From Bacillota bacterium (GTDB lineage Bacteria; Bacillota; Desulfotomaculia; Desulfotomaculales; Pelotomaculaceae): DNA of 64,000 nt. Shown here piece by piece: positions 56,560 to 64,000 of this stretch. The position numbers and the translations under genes were made by a program. The notes under the pieces are model-generated. The model saw only the letters and a program-made list of their open reading frames with translations, was not told the origin of the DNA and made no database searches. The stretch spans positions 1 to 64,000 of the forward strand of contig JAKPTB010000003.1 in assembly GCA_029555205.1 (NCBI GenBank), in the 5' to 3' direction. Every line of letters begins with the position of its first letter. Within the stretch, counting starts at the first letter, position 1.

Positions 56560-58263
56560 ATGGAGAACTTGATTGATGTTGCCAAAGGCAACACTCCCGC
56601 CGACCTTTTGCTCAAGGACGCCCGGGTAGTAAATGTATTCAGTGGAGAGATCCTGAATACCAATATTGCCGTTAAAGACGGACTTATTGCAGGATTGGGC
56701 GACTACAAGCAGGGGCTGGAAGTATTAAACCTTGCCGGCAAATACGTTATCCCCGGTCTCATTGACGCCCACTTTCATATTGAAAGCTCCATGCTTACAC
56801 CTTCCGCCTTTGCCGCAGTTACCGTGCCCCACGGAACCACGGCAGTGGTGGCCGACCCGCACGAGATTGTCAATGTAGCAGGCCTGGAAGGTTTCCGCTT
56901 TATGGTGGAGGCTTCCCGGGGACTGCCGCTGGATATCTTTTACATGGTGCCTTCCTGTGTGCCGGCCACACCCCTGGAAACCTCCGGGGCTGAAATCGGC
57001 CCGGAAGATCTCAGGCGGGCCATGGCCCTTCACCCCAGCTCCCCCGGGCTGGCCGAATTTATGAATTTCCCCGGGGTATGCTACAAAGCGCCGGACGTCC
57101 TGGCAAAAATCAGGACAGCCCTTGAGCAAGGCTGTCTCATTGACGGCCACGCCCCGCTTCTTGGCGGCAGGGACTTAAACGCCTATTTAAGCACCGGGAT
57201 CCTTACCGACCATGAGTGTACCAATGCCGCCGAAGCACTGGAAAAAATGAGGCTGGGCATGCGGATAATTATCCGCGAAGGCTCCGCCGCTAAAAACCTG
57301 GCCGCGCTGCTGCCAATTGTCACAGATAAAAACTACCAGAATATCTTCTTCTGCTGCGATGACCGCCACCCGGCGGACTTAATGGCCGAAGGACAGATAG
57401 ATCATATTTTGCGCAAGGCCGTGGCTGCCGGTCTCGACCCGGTCCGCGCTGTACAAATGGCCACATTGCATCCCGCCAGGCACTATAACCTGCGCGGACT
57501 GGGCGGCATTGCCCCCGGTTATCAGGCTGACCTGCTGGTGGTTAGCGATTTATCCAGCTTCCGGATTGAACTGGTGTTTAAAGCCGGAAAGCTGGCAGCC
57601 CGGGAGGGGCGCTACCTCTGGTCACGGACCGGGAAACACGCTGAAAGCGTTTCCAATACCGTACACCTTCCGGAACTCCGGGGAAGGCTTGGCTTGGAGA
57701 AACCTCCGCAGAATGCCGTGGCCAGGGTCATTGAGGTACAGCCGGAACAGATCCTCACCAAATGCCTCATCATCCCTGCCGCTGAAATTGATGCCTCAAA
57801 TGAACTGGCCAGAGTGGCCGTCGTGGAGCGCCACGGCAAAAACGGAAACATTGCCGTCGGCCTGGTTAAAGGTTTTGGTAGATTAAAAGGAGCCCTGGCC
57901 TCGACGGTGGCCCACGACAACCATAACCTGATCCTTGTTGGTACGGATACTCATGACATGGAACTGGCGGCAAGAACGGTTGCCGCTGCAGGCGGCGGGC
58001 TGGCTGTTGTCTCGGAGGGCCGGGTTCTGGCCTCCCTGGCTTTGCCGGTGGCGGGATTGATGTCCAACGAAGATGCGGGCACAGTTTCCCGGCTCCATGA
58101 AGAACTGCACCGTGCCGCTCAAAGAACCGGCTGCACCCTGCCGTCACCCTTCATGACCATGTCGTTTCTTGCTTTACCAGTTATTCCCGAGTTGAGAATA
58201 ACGGACTTTGGCCTGGTAGACGTGACTAAATTTGAGATTGTTGACCTGTGGAAACAGAAGTAG
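56560..58263 (+). CDS. ade: Adenine deaminase
   Basis: 567 residues, amidohydrolase superfamily. Metal motif DAHFHIESSML, VADPHEIVNV, DGHAPLLGG, TDHE and FCCDDRHPADL as in bacterial Ade, and a C-terminal Ade domain. Converts adenine to hypoxanthine. ATGGAGAAAG before ATG. Confidence 0.95.
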   Translation: MENLIDVAKGNTPADLLLKDARVVNVFSGEILNTNIAVKDGLIAGLGDYKQGLEVLNLAGKYVIPGLIDAHFHIESSMLTPSAFAAVTVPHGTTAVVADPHEIVNVAGLEGFRFMVEASRGLPLDIFYMVPSCVPATPLETSGAEIGPEDLRRAMALHPSSPGLAEFMNFPGVCYKAPDVLAKIRTALEQGCLIDGHAPLLGGRDLNAYLSTGILTDHECTNAAEALEKMRLGMRIIIREGSAAKNLAALLPIVTDKNYQNIFFCCDDRHPADLMAEGQIDHILRKAVAAGLDPVRAVQMATLHPARHYNLRGLGGIAPGYQADLLVVSDLSSFRIELVFKAGKLAAREGRYLWSRTGKHAESVSNTVHLPELRGRLGLEKPPQNAVARVIEVQPEQILTKCLIIPAAEIDASNELARVAVVERHGKNGNIAVGLVKGFGRLKGALASTVAHDNHNLILVGTDTHDMELAARTVAAAGGGLAVVSEGRVLASLALPVAGLMSNEDAGTVSRLHEELHRAAQRTGCTLPSPFMTMSFLALPVIPELRITDFGLVDVTKFEIVDLWKQK

Positions 58264-58335
58264 TTTAGCAAGCGGTATCAAAAAAGAGCGCCCTAAAATT
58301 TGCAAAACCTTGCTTCCCATGACTGAAAAGCAGCC

Positions 58336-58364
58336 TTGACACGATCTATAACACTGGTTAACAT
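58336..58364 (+). promoter_or_regulatory. Promoter of lepB
   Basis: TTGACA (58336-58341), 17-nt spacer, TAACAT (58359-58364), 42 nt upstream of the ATG. Confidence 0.6.
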
Positions 58365-58405
58365 ACCCCTGTAGCTTCCAATCAGTTAAGGAATGAGGAA
58401 TATAA

Positions 58406-58924
58406 ATGGCTTTGAATTTAAAAAAGATAACGGACTGGCTTATGACCATCCTTCTGGCAGTACTGCTGTCCCTGGCTATTCGTACCTATGTGGCAGAGGC
58501 CCGCTGGATCCCGAGTGAATCCATGCTGCCCACCCTCAGGATCGGTGACCATCTGATTATAGAGAAAATTTCCTATAAATTCGGAGCTATTGACCGGGGC
58601 GACATCGTGGTCTTTAAAGCGCCGCCCGCCAGCCACCTGGAAGAGGTCATGATTAAAAGAGTTATCGCCCTGCCGGGAGAAACCGTATCCATTAAGGACG
58701 GGGTTGTTTATATTAACGGTAATCCCCTGGAAGAACCCTACGAACTGGAAAAACCCAGGGAGGATTTTGAACCGGTTACTGTACCCGAAAACAGCATCTT
58801 TGTCATGGGAGATAACCGTAATAACAGTTTTGACAGCAGGTTCTGGGGAGTTTTAGAAAAGGACCTGGTTATCGGAAAAGCCTTTGCCCGGTATTACCCG
58901 CTGGGCAGCGCCTCCATCCTATAA
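58406..58924 (+). CDS. lepB: Signal peptidase I
   Basis: 172 residues. One N-terminal membrane helix, catalytic Ser in PSESMLPTL, Lys in VMIKRVIALPGE and the GDNRNNSFDSR box. Removes signal peptides from exported proteins. AATGAGGAA before ATG. Confidence 0.95.
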   Translation: MALNLKKITDWLMTILLAVLLSLAIRTYVAEARWIPSESMLPTLRIGDHLIIEKISYKFGAIDRGDIVVFKAPPASHLEEVMIKRVIALPGETVSIKDGVVYINGNPLEEPYELEKPREDFEPVTVPENSIFVMGDNRNNSFDSRFWGVLEKDLVIGKAFARYYPLGSASIL

Positions 58925-58929
58925 AAATA

Positions 58930-58967
58930 GAAGAAGGTTTATTTCCGTAGAATTAAGCCTTCTTCCT
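58930..58967. terminator. Possible hairpin between convergent genes
   Basis: GAAGAAGG ... CCTTCTTC with an 18-22 nt loop, after lepB and before the nitroreductase stop. T-run weak. Confidence 0.45.
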
Positions 58968-59002
58968 GTATCCCTGTTCATTAACTCCCCTTACAGGGTA
59001 GC

Positions 59003-59617
59003 CTAGGCAAAACCAAGCCAGTGGATCCTGTCGCCCTTCCGGGGCGGAGCAGGAGGATCCTGAGCAGGATAGCCGACAGGTATGAGAGAAACCAGTTCCT
59101 TATCCTGCACCCCGATAATCTCGTTAATCAGATCTTCCTTTAATTTAGGAGCAGTCATCTGGCAGGTTCCCAAACCCCTGGCCTTCGCCAGCAGCAGGAT
59201 ATTCTGGACCAGGGCCGCTGCGCTTAAAAGGTTGACGAACCGCTCCCGCTCCCTTTCGTACCTTTCCTGTCCGGTCATTTCCGGGCGCAGTTCTACACCG
59301 GTCAGTGGTATGTAAACCAGGATAATGACAGGGGCGCCCCCCAGCGTTTGGAAAAAATTAAGGGTCAGGTTGACCATTTTTTCTGGAAATACTTTTTCCA
59401 GTTTGGGTTTATAAAGCTCTATTACACCTTCCATGGCTTTAACCAGAAGGTCTCTCTTTTCACCTCTGACAACATAGATATACCAGTTTTGCCTGTTCGT
59501 CCCCGAGGGTGCCCAAAGGGCCTCTTCCAGGATCTCATTTAAAAGTTCCCTGGGAATCTCCCTGTTCTGGTATTTACGGATACTGCGTCTTTCCATGATC
59601 GCCTTACTGATATTCAT
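59003..59617 (-). CDS. Nitroreductase-family protein
   Basis: 204 residues. FMN-binding RRSIRKYQ, WAPSGTNRQNW and a C-terminal LIPVGYPAQDP typical of the family. Reduces nitro compounds, quinones or similar with NAD(P)H. Start at ATG 59617 behind AAAGGAGG. Its upstream region overlaps the divergent hydrolase frame, which argues for the later start of that gene. Confidence 0.9.
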   Translation of the reverse strand: MNISKAIMERRSIRKYQNREIPRELLNEILEEALWAPSGTNRQNWYIYVVRGEKRDLLVKAMEGVIELYKPKLEKVFPEKMVNLTLNFFQTLGGAPVIILVYIPLTGVELRPEMTGQERYERERERFVNLLSAAALVQNILLLAKARGLGTCQMTAPKLKEDLINEIIGVQDKELVSLIPVGYPAQDPPAPPRKGDRIHWLGFA

Positions 59618-59771
59618 TAGAGGTCCTCCTTTTAACAGGGCATATTTGATCATGTTTTTATGCTATATTTTTTGGCCATTCTTTAAATTGGTTGGGTTTA
59701 CCGGATTATTTAAAAACTATCATAGATTATATTCAGGTTTCAAGTGCTTATTTGTAATTGGAGGTGGTCCC

Positions 59772-60569
59772 TTGTTCTTAAAAAGATCAGGCAGTTGGGA
59801 AAAGGTCACTTACCCTAACGCCGAAGGCTTGATGCTGGCAGGATTGCTCCATTCCTCCCGCAAAAAAGGCGCCGTAGTTATTGTCTGCCACGGTTTTACA
59901 GGGAGTAAGGAAGGCGGGGGCAGAGCCCTGGAAATGGCGGAAGAACTGGGGAAAAGGGAATATGCTACCCTGCTTTTCGACTTTAGCGGGTGTGGTGAAA
60001 GCGAGGGGGATTTTGCCGATATAAGTCTTACGGGCCAGATCAATGACCTGAAAAGCTCTGTTGATTTCTGCCAGGGCCTGGGTTTTGAAAGAATAATAGT
60101 CACCGGACGCAGCTTTGGCGGTACTACCGCCCTTTGCCACGGCGGGGCGGACAGGCGTGTGGCCGGGGTGTGCGCCTGGGCGGCGCCCTCAGAACCCTTT
60201 GACCTTTTTAATCCTAGAAGAGGTCAACCCCTGGGGGAAAAAGACGGGCTGGTGCCACTTTCCGGAGAGCAGGGGACCGTCTACGTGCGGGAGGGTTTTT
60301 TCACTGACCTGCGGCAACATGATGTTTATGGCCGGGCAGCCTTGCTGGCACCGCGCCCGCTCCTGTTGGTCCATGGAAGCAGCGACAGCGTAGTACCTGA
60401 CTGGAACGCCCGGGCAATCTATGAAGCTGCGGGTGAACCAAAAGAAATCAGGATTGTAGAAGGCGCCGACCACCAGTTTACAGGGCGGCACCTGGAGGCC
60501 TGGGCTGCCCTTTTTAACTGGCTTGGTGAGCATTTTCCCCAGACCTCAACGAAACCGGATTTAGCTTAA
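59772..60569 (+). CDS. Alpha/beta hydrolase
   Basis: 265 residues. VCHGFTGSKEG oxyanion region, nucleophile in GRSFGG, acid in HGSSDSVVPDW and His in GADHQFTG. Serine hydrolase like the FrsA/dipeptidyl-peptidase-type lysophospholipase group; substrate unknown. Start at TTG 59772 behind GGAGGTGG; the 60 codons upstream overlap the nitroreductase start. Confidence 0.85.
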   Translation: MFLKRSGSWEKVTYPNAEGLMLAGLLHSSRKKGAVVIVCHGFTGSKEGGGRALEMAEELGKREYATLLFDFSGCGESEGDFADISLTGQINDLKSSVDFCQGLGFERIIVTGRSFGGTTALCHGGADRRVAGVCAWAAPSEPFDLFNPRRGQPLGEKDGLVPLSGEQGTVYVREGFFTDLRQHDVYGRAALLAPRPLLLVHGSSDSVVPDWNARAIYEAAGEPKEIRIVEGADHQFTGRHLEAWAALFNWLGEHFPQTSTKPDLA

Positions 60570-61244
60570 TTTTATTCGCGCATCCAGAACCATGGCGCCC
60601 CGGGGGAAAACGGCAACAGGATTTAAGTCCATTTCCTCAATATCTTCGATTTCTACGGCAAGTTGTGAGATGCCGGTAATGATCTTCTGCAGGGAAAGGG
60701 TATCCACAGCCGGGTACCCCCGGTAGCCCCGCAGGAGGCGGTTTCCTTTGATCTGATGGATCATTTTTTCTGCTTCTTCAGCACTTACGGGGGCCATTCT
60801 AAAAACAATATCTTTCAGGACTTCAGTAAATACTCCACCGAGCCCGAAAGCAACCACCGGGCCGAACTGCCTGTCCGCTTTTGCACCAATTAAGACTTCT
60901 ACGCCCTTTTTGATCATGGGTTGAACGGTCACAGACGCTTCAGGATCGACAGCTGCACAATTCCTCCTGATGCTCCTGAAAGCCTCCCGTACAGACTGCT
61001 CCCCTCCAAGATTCAGATATACACCTTTGTGTTCCGACTTGTGAATGATATAGGGGGAATTCACCTTCAGAACCACGGGAAATCCACATTCATGGGCCAT
61101 TCTAACCGTTTCCTCCTCATCCCGGGCCACCCGGCAGGATACAACGGGGATGCCCCTGAGGGCAAGGAGTTCCTTGGATTCCACCTCAGTTAAGAAATTC
61201 CTGCCTGATTTACGTACATCTTCGATTATTCTACGCGTTTCCAT
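60561..61244 (-). CDS. ADP-forming acetyl-CoA synthetase, beta subunit
   Basis: 227 residues, ATP-grasp domain (LLALRGIPVVSC, GFPVVLKVNSPYIIHKSE, PMIKKGVEVLIGAK, VAFGLGGVFTEVLKD). Works with the alpha subunit to make ATP from acyl-CoA, ADP and phosphate. ATG 61244 sits behind GGGGAGGTG inside the end of the alpha gene, so the two are coupled. Confidence 0.92.
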   Translation of the reverse strand: METRRIIEDVRKSGRNFLTEVESKELLALRGIPVVSCRVARDEEETVRMAHECGFPVVLKVNSPYIIHKSEHKGVYLNLGGEQSVREAFRSIRRNCAAVDPEASVTVQPMIKKGVEVLIGAKADRQFGPVVAFGLGGVFTEVLKDIVFRMAPVSAEEAEKMIHQIKGNRLLRGYRGYPAVDTLSLQKIITGISQLAVEIEDIEEMDLNPVAVFPRGAMVLDARIKLS

Positions 61245-62631
61245 GAACGGCACCTCCCCTCCGGCCGTAGTGAATCAGTGCGGCAGCGCCCCAGGCTGCT
61301 TCATCCGGTGAGCAATAAAGCGGGATACCCGCCTGCTGCAGGGCCTCCTTGTCCTCCTCCACGCTTTTTACCGTGGATATGTAACAGGCTAACAGCGGCT
61401 TGCTGTTCCTTTGATGCGCTGCAATCAACTCTCTGGTAGGATTGGGCCAGTTTTTGTGAGGACAGGAGAATGTGAGCAGAAGGTCAAAGTTGGGATCTGT
61501 AAGGGCAGCCTCCACCAGAAGGCCGTAGGTCCCGGGCCTGGTGCCCAGCCCCCCGGTATCTATGGGGTTCTTTAAAACAACGGGGAGGTCCTCACCCAGG
61601 ATTGCTTTGATCTTGCGAACAGTCCCCGGCGCTAGTCCCGGGATGCTGATTCTCCGGCCGGCCAGGCGATCCAGGGCTACGATGCTAGGCCCGGCCGTAT
61701 AAGTAAACAGGCCTAATCCCCCTCCGGCAGGAAGCCGGCACAGTGAAAGCGCCTTACAGGCAGCCACTAGCTCGGGCACGCTGCCCGCCAGCAATATTCC
61801 ATACTGATTAAATATGTCCCGGAAGAGCTTGTAGGGTCCGGCCATGCTCCCGGTATGGGTTAAAGTCGCTTCATTAATTTCATTGGATTGCCCCACTTTG
61901 TAGATAACTACAGGCTTCCTGCGGGCCACCCTGCCGGCTACCTGAACCAGTCTCCGGGCGTTCTCCACTCCTTCCAGAAATACTCCGATGACCTTTGTAC
62001 CGGAATCTCCGCCCAGAAACTCCAGGTAGTCCGATATTTCCAAAACAGAGCGATTGCCTACACCGACGAACTTATTAAGACCGATTCCTTCATCTGAACA
62101 TTTTTGGATTATACTGAAACCAATTCCCCCGCTCTGTGAAATCAAGGATACATTGCCCTTATTCAAACTGACCGGGTAGAATGTGGCATTAAGACCGGCT
62201 TCCAGATTCATGATCCCCAGGGTATTGGGTCCGGCAACTTTCAGCCCGTATTTCCTGGCTGTTTCAACCAGCCTTTTTTCCAGGGCCCGCCCCTCGTCCC
62301 CGGTTTCTCTAAAACCGCCGGCAACAATGACAGCGCCCTTGATGCCCAGTTTTCCGCACTGCTCCAGCACATCAACCGTATCCCTCTGTTTCAAGGCAAT
62401 GAGGGCCAGGTCCACCCGCTCCGGAATATCCAGGATGGAAGGATAAACAGGGAGCCCGAGAATTTCTTTCAACTTGGGATGAACCGGGTATATTTTACCC
62501 TTATAACCTCCATCAATCAGGCTGTCCAGGAGGTTATAACCGATTCTATCAGGTGAAGCGGTAGCCCCAATAACAGCCACACTTCCGGGATTGAATACTT
62601 TTCGCATAACTTCGATATCTTCTTCTGTCAA
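61231..62631 (-). CDS. ADP-forming acetyl-CoA synthetase, alpha subunit
   Basis: 466 residues. CoA-binding domain (NPGSVAVIGATASPDRIGYN), succinyl-CoA-ligase-like domain with SQSGGIGFSI and the phospho-histidine in LTHTGSMAG, then NPIDTGG. TTG start behind AAAGGAGGTGG. Split alpha/beta form as in archaea and some anaerobic bacteria. Could act on other acyl-CoAs. Confidence 0.93.
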   Translation of the reverse strand: MTEEDIEVMRKVFNPGSVAVIGATASPDRIGYNLLDSLIDGGYKGKIYPVHPKLKEILGLPVYPSILDIPERVDLALIALKQRDTVDVLEQCGKLGIKGAVIVAGGFRETGDEGRALEKRLVETARKYGLKVAGPNTLGIMNLEAGLNATFYPVSLNKGNVSLISQSGGIGFSIIQKCSDEGIGLNKFVGVGNRSVLEISDYLEFLGGDSGTKVIGVFLEGVENARRLVQVAGRVARRKPVVIYKVGQSNEINEATLTHTGSMAGPYKLFRDIFNQYGILLAGSVPELVAACKALSLCRLPAGGGLGLFTYTAGPSIVALDRLAGRRISIPGLAPGTVRKIKAILGEDLPVVLKNPIDTGGLGTRPGTYGLLVEAALTDPNFDLLLTFSCPHKNWPNPTRELIAAHQRNSKPLLACYISTVKSVEEDKEALQQAGIPLYCSPDEAAWGAAALIHYGRRGGAVHGNA

Positions 62632-62831
62632 TATACATCCACCTCCTTTTATCGCAAAACGTAATATAATTAATTAATATTTCTACTTAATCCACCATCT
62701 TCCTTCCTAATGAACCCGGCCTATAAAAATCACCATGTTATACAAAATATAATAGTAGCAAAAACACACCGGATGACATATTATTATGTTCAAGCAAATG
62801 TTTTAATGTTCTTTCCGGAGGTGGAGATATC

Positions 62832-63188
62832 TTGTCTGAATACGGGCCTGATGTATGTGATGTTTTCTGTTACAACGAGGAAAAGGTGAGCCGGCTTCGC
62901 CGGAAAGTTCAAGAAGTTGAGGGTCTGGCTCCCCTTTTTAAAGCTCTGGGGGACGAAACCAGGCTGAAGATCATCTTTGCCCTGGCCTGCGACGAGCTGT
63001 GCGTTTGCGACGTGGCCAGCATTACCGGCTCCACCGTGGCGGCAGCATCCCACCACCTGCGCTACTTGAGTAGCGCCGGACTGGCCAAATACCGGCGCCA
63101 GGGCAAGATGGTTTTCTATTCCCTGGACAACCCCTGCCTTTCTCTCATACTCGAAACTGCTCTGGCACACCGCAATTTAAAGCTCTAA
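62832..63188 (+). CDS. cadC: ArsR/SmtB-family metal sensor, CadC-like
   Basis: 118 residues. Winged helix with CDELCVCDVA (alpha-3 ligands), N-terminal extra cysteines (DVCDVFC) as in CadC, which senses Cd/Pb/Zn. A repressor that would act on its own operon. TTG start behind GGAGGTGGAGA. Followed by a shortened metal-domain gene. Confidence 0.9.
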   Translation: MSEYGPDVCDVFCYNEEKVSRLRRKVQEVEGLAPLFKALGDETRLKIIFALACDELCVCDVASITGSTVAAASHHLRYLSSAGLAKYRRQGKMVFYSLDNPCLSLILETALAHRNLKL

Positions 63189-63215
63189 TCATCTGTAAAC
63201 TGGAGGAAATTCAAC

Positions 63216-63590
63216 TTGTCACAAGCACAAATACTGCATCCAGGCGACAGAAGCAAGACTAACTCGCTCAAACTGTCCGGAATTGATTGCGCCGGGTGCG
63301 CAGCTAAACTTGAAAAAAAACTGGCCCGGACGCCCGGTGTGGAATCTGTTCGCGTCAGCTTTGGAACGGGAAAACTTACAGTCAGGCATACCCTGCCCCT
63401 GGACAAAATCATTTCCCTGGTAAAAGAAGCAGGCTATGCTGTTGATGAGGAAGATTCCCGCCTGTCAGAAACCATGGAACTATCCGTATACCAGATCCAG
63501 GGCCGGATTAATTCTATGACGGTCAATTTTGTGAAGTACATTTCAATACAAACTCAATTATTAATTTCCACAGTCAACCCAGGAAACTAA
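63216..63590 (+). pseudogene. Lone heavy-metal-associated domain, probably truncated cadA
   Basis: 124 residues. HMA domain LKLSGIDCAGCAAKLEKKL ... VRVSFGTGKLTVRH with the GxDCAxC pair, as at the N-terminus of CadA/ZntA P-type ATPases. After about residue 88 the sequence no longer fits (SVYQIQGRINSMTVNFVK) and the frame ends. The ATPase body is absent from the window. TTG start behind CTGGAGG. Could be a stand-alone metallochaperone, but deletion of a cadA gene is more likely. Confidence 0.65.
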
Positions 63591-63620
63591 AAAACACCTT
63601 TAGGAGTTTAAAGGAGTATG

Positions 63621-63649
63621 TAACCGGCCAAGCCGGTTATTTTGTTGTC
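63621..63649 (+). terminator. Terminator after the metal-domain gene
   Basis: AACCGGC-caa-GCCGGTT followed by ATTTTGTTGT. Confidence 0.75.
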
Positions 63650-63884
63650 TAGGAAATTACGCTTTTCGAGAATTGTGGATAAGTGTAGATTAAGTCATGG
63701 AAGGGGTGTCTGACGTGGCCCTTGGCGGGTATAGTATATGCCCTATCTCTTCAGCCAGCACACATACATGCTGCCCGGGGTTGTCCAGCAGGCCCGGATC
63801 AAGTATAACCGTCATGGTATCCGCTTTGACCTCTCCGTGCAGGCCGTCTGGAAGGGATTTGCATGATGTTTTATCCCAAATATT
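63649..63884 (-). pseudogene. ImmA/IrrE-like metalloendopeptidase fragment
   Basis: Open frame of about 78 codons on the minus strand without a proper start: SLPDGLHGEVKAD, TMTVILDPGLLDNPGQHV, then CVLAEEIGHIL, matching the LAEELGH zinc-site motif of clostridial/phage ImmA-IrrE proteins. Both ends are missing, so likely a relic. 63885-64000 shows nothing further. Confidence 0.5.
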
Positions 63885-64000
63885 TTAGCTCGTTTCTTTA
63901 TTAAGTCTAAGTTTATCTTCATTTTTTAACGCCACCATGGTGCAAAGATTTGGTAAGATCAATTTATTTGTATATATCTCCTCTGGGACCAATTATAAGA

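Overview
The window looks like chromosome from an anaerobic, spore-forming low-GC Gram-positive of the Peptococcaceae/Desulfotomaculum-Pelotomaculum kind. This is inferred from: a sporulation gene (yunB), a fumarate reductase/succinate dehydrogenase of the C-A-B type, an anaerobic sulfite reductase (asrABC), a selenocysteine formate dehydrogenase with its own Tat exporter, a pyruvoyl-type arginine decarboxylase, an ADP-forming acetyl-CoA synthetase, S-layer (SLH) anchoring, and frequent TTG/GTG starts behind strong Shine-Dalgarno sequences. No taxon can be fixed without a database; the 16S rRNA piece at the left edge would settle it.

Layout. 1-1240: 5' part of a 16S rRNA gene (minus strand) with its leader and a likely promoter. 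1.5-8.4 kb, minus: yunB, tyrS, an M55 D-aminopeptidase, then frdCAB. 9.2-12.2 kb, plus: a small unknown, an L-asparaginase II-type enzyme, a decayed flavoprotein tail and an amidohydrolase. 12.5-17.1 kb: asrABC, two small genes, and a MoeB/ThiF-like enzyme. 17.6-19.2 kb, minus: a DUF2935 protein and a four-tRNA cluster (Asp, Phe, Gly, Cys). 19.3-21.5 kb, minus: polyamine operon pdaD-speE-speB. 21.7-27.4 kb: stress-type glycine-zipper protein, solute-binding protein, a Q/S/G repeat protein, small unknowns, tRNA-Ala and a TPR protein. 27.9-35.9 kb: respiratory formate dehydrogenase module fdhE-tatA-tatC-fdhA(Sec)-fdhB-fdhC plus a second tatA on the other strand. 36-43.7 kb, minus: DUF360-type membrane protein, cobT behind a cobalamin riboswitch, a large secreted phosphodiester glycosidase with SLH domains, a radical SAM protein and a ThDP enzyme. 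43.9-54.4 kb: ychF, a half-length TauE protein, unknown small proteins, a MurI homologue with a changed catalytic residue, an ion permease, an aldolase, short genes and nadE. 54.5-62.6 kb: NUDIX, HDAC-family deacetylase, internally deleted MFS remnant, adenine deaminase, signal peptidase I, nitroreductase, alpha/beta hydrolase, and the two ACD subunits. 62.8-64 kb: CadC/ArsR-type regulator, a lone heavy-metal-binding domain (probably a cut-down cadA) and an ImmA/IrrE-like fragment.

Physiology as inferred: formate is oxidised outside the membrane by a Tat-exported Sec/Mo(W) enzyme feeding the quinone pool through a HybB/NrfD-type subunit; FrdCAB works between quinone and fumarate/succinate; AsrABC reduces sulfite; the ADP-forming acetyl-CoA synthetase can make ATP from acetyl-CoA. 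Arginine goes to agmatine, putrescine and spermidine in one operon, and an HDAC-family amidohydrolase elsewhere could act on acetylpolyamines.

The most interesting less-obvious items are several very short genes found by reading the sequence (45, 58, 54 and 20 codons), the 20-codon one having its own promoter, ribosome binding site and terminator; a MurI homologue whose first catalytic cysteine codon reads serine; the SECIS hairpin in fdhA; a heptamer tandem repeat in the rRNA leader; long inverted repeats; and several gene remnants. I see no CRISPR array, insertion sequence or clear phage.
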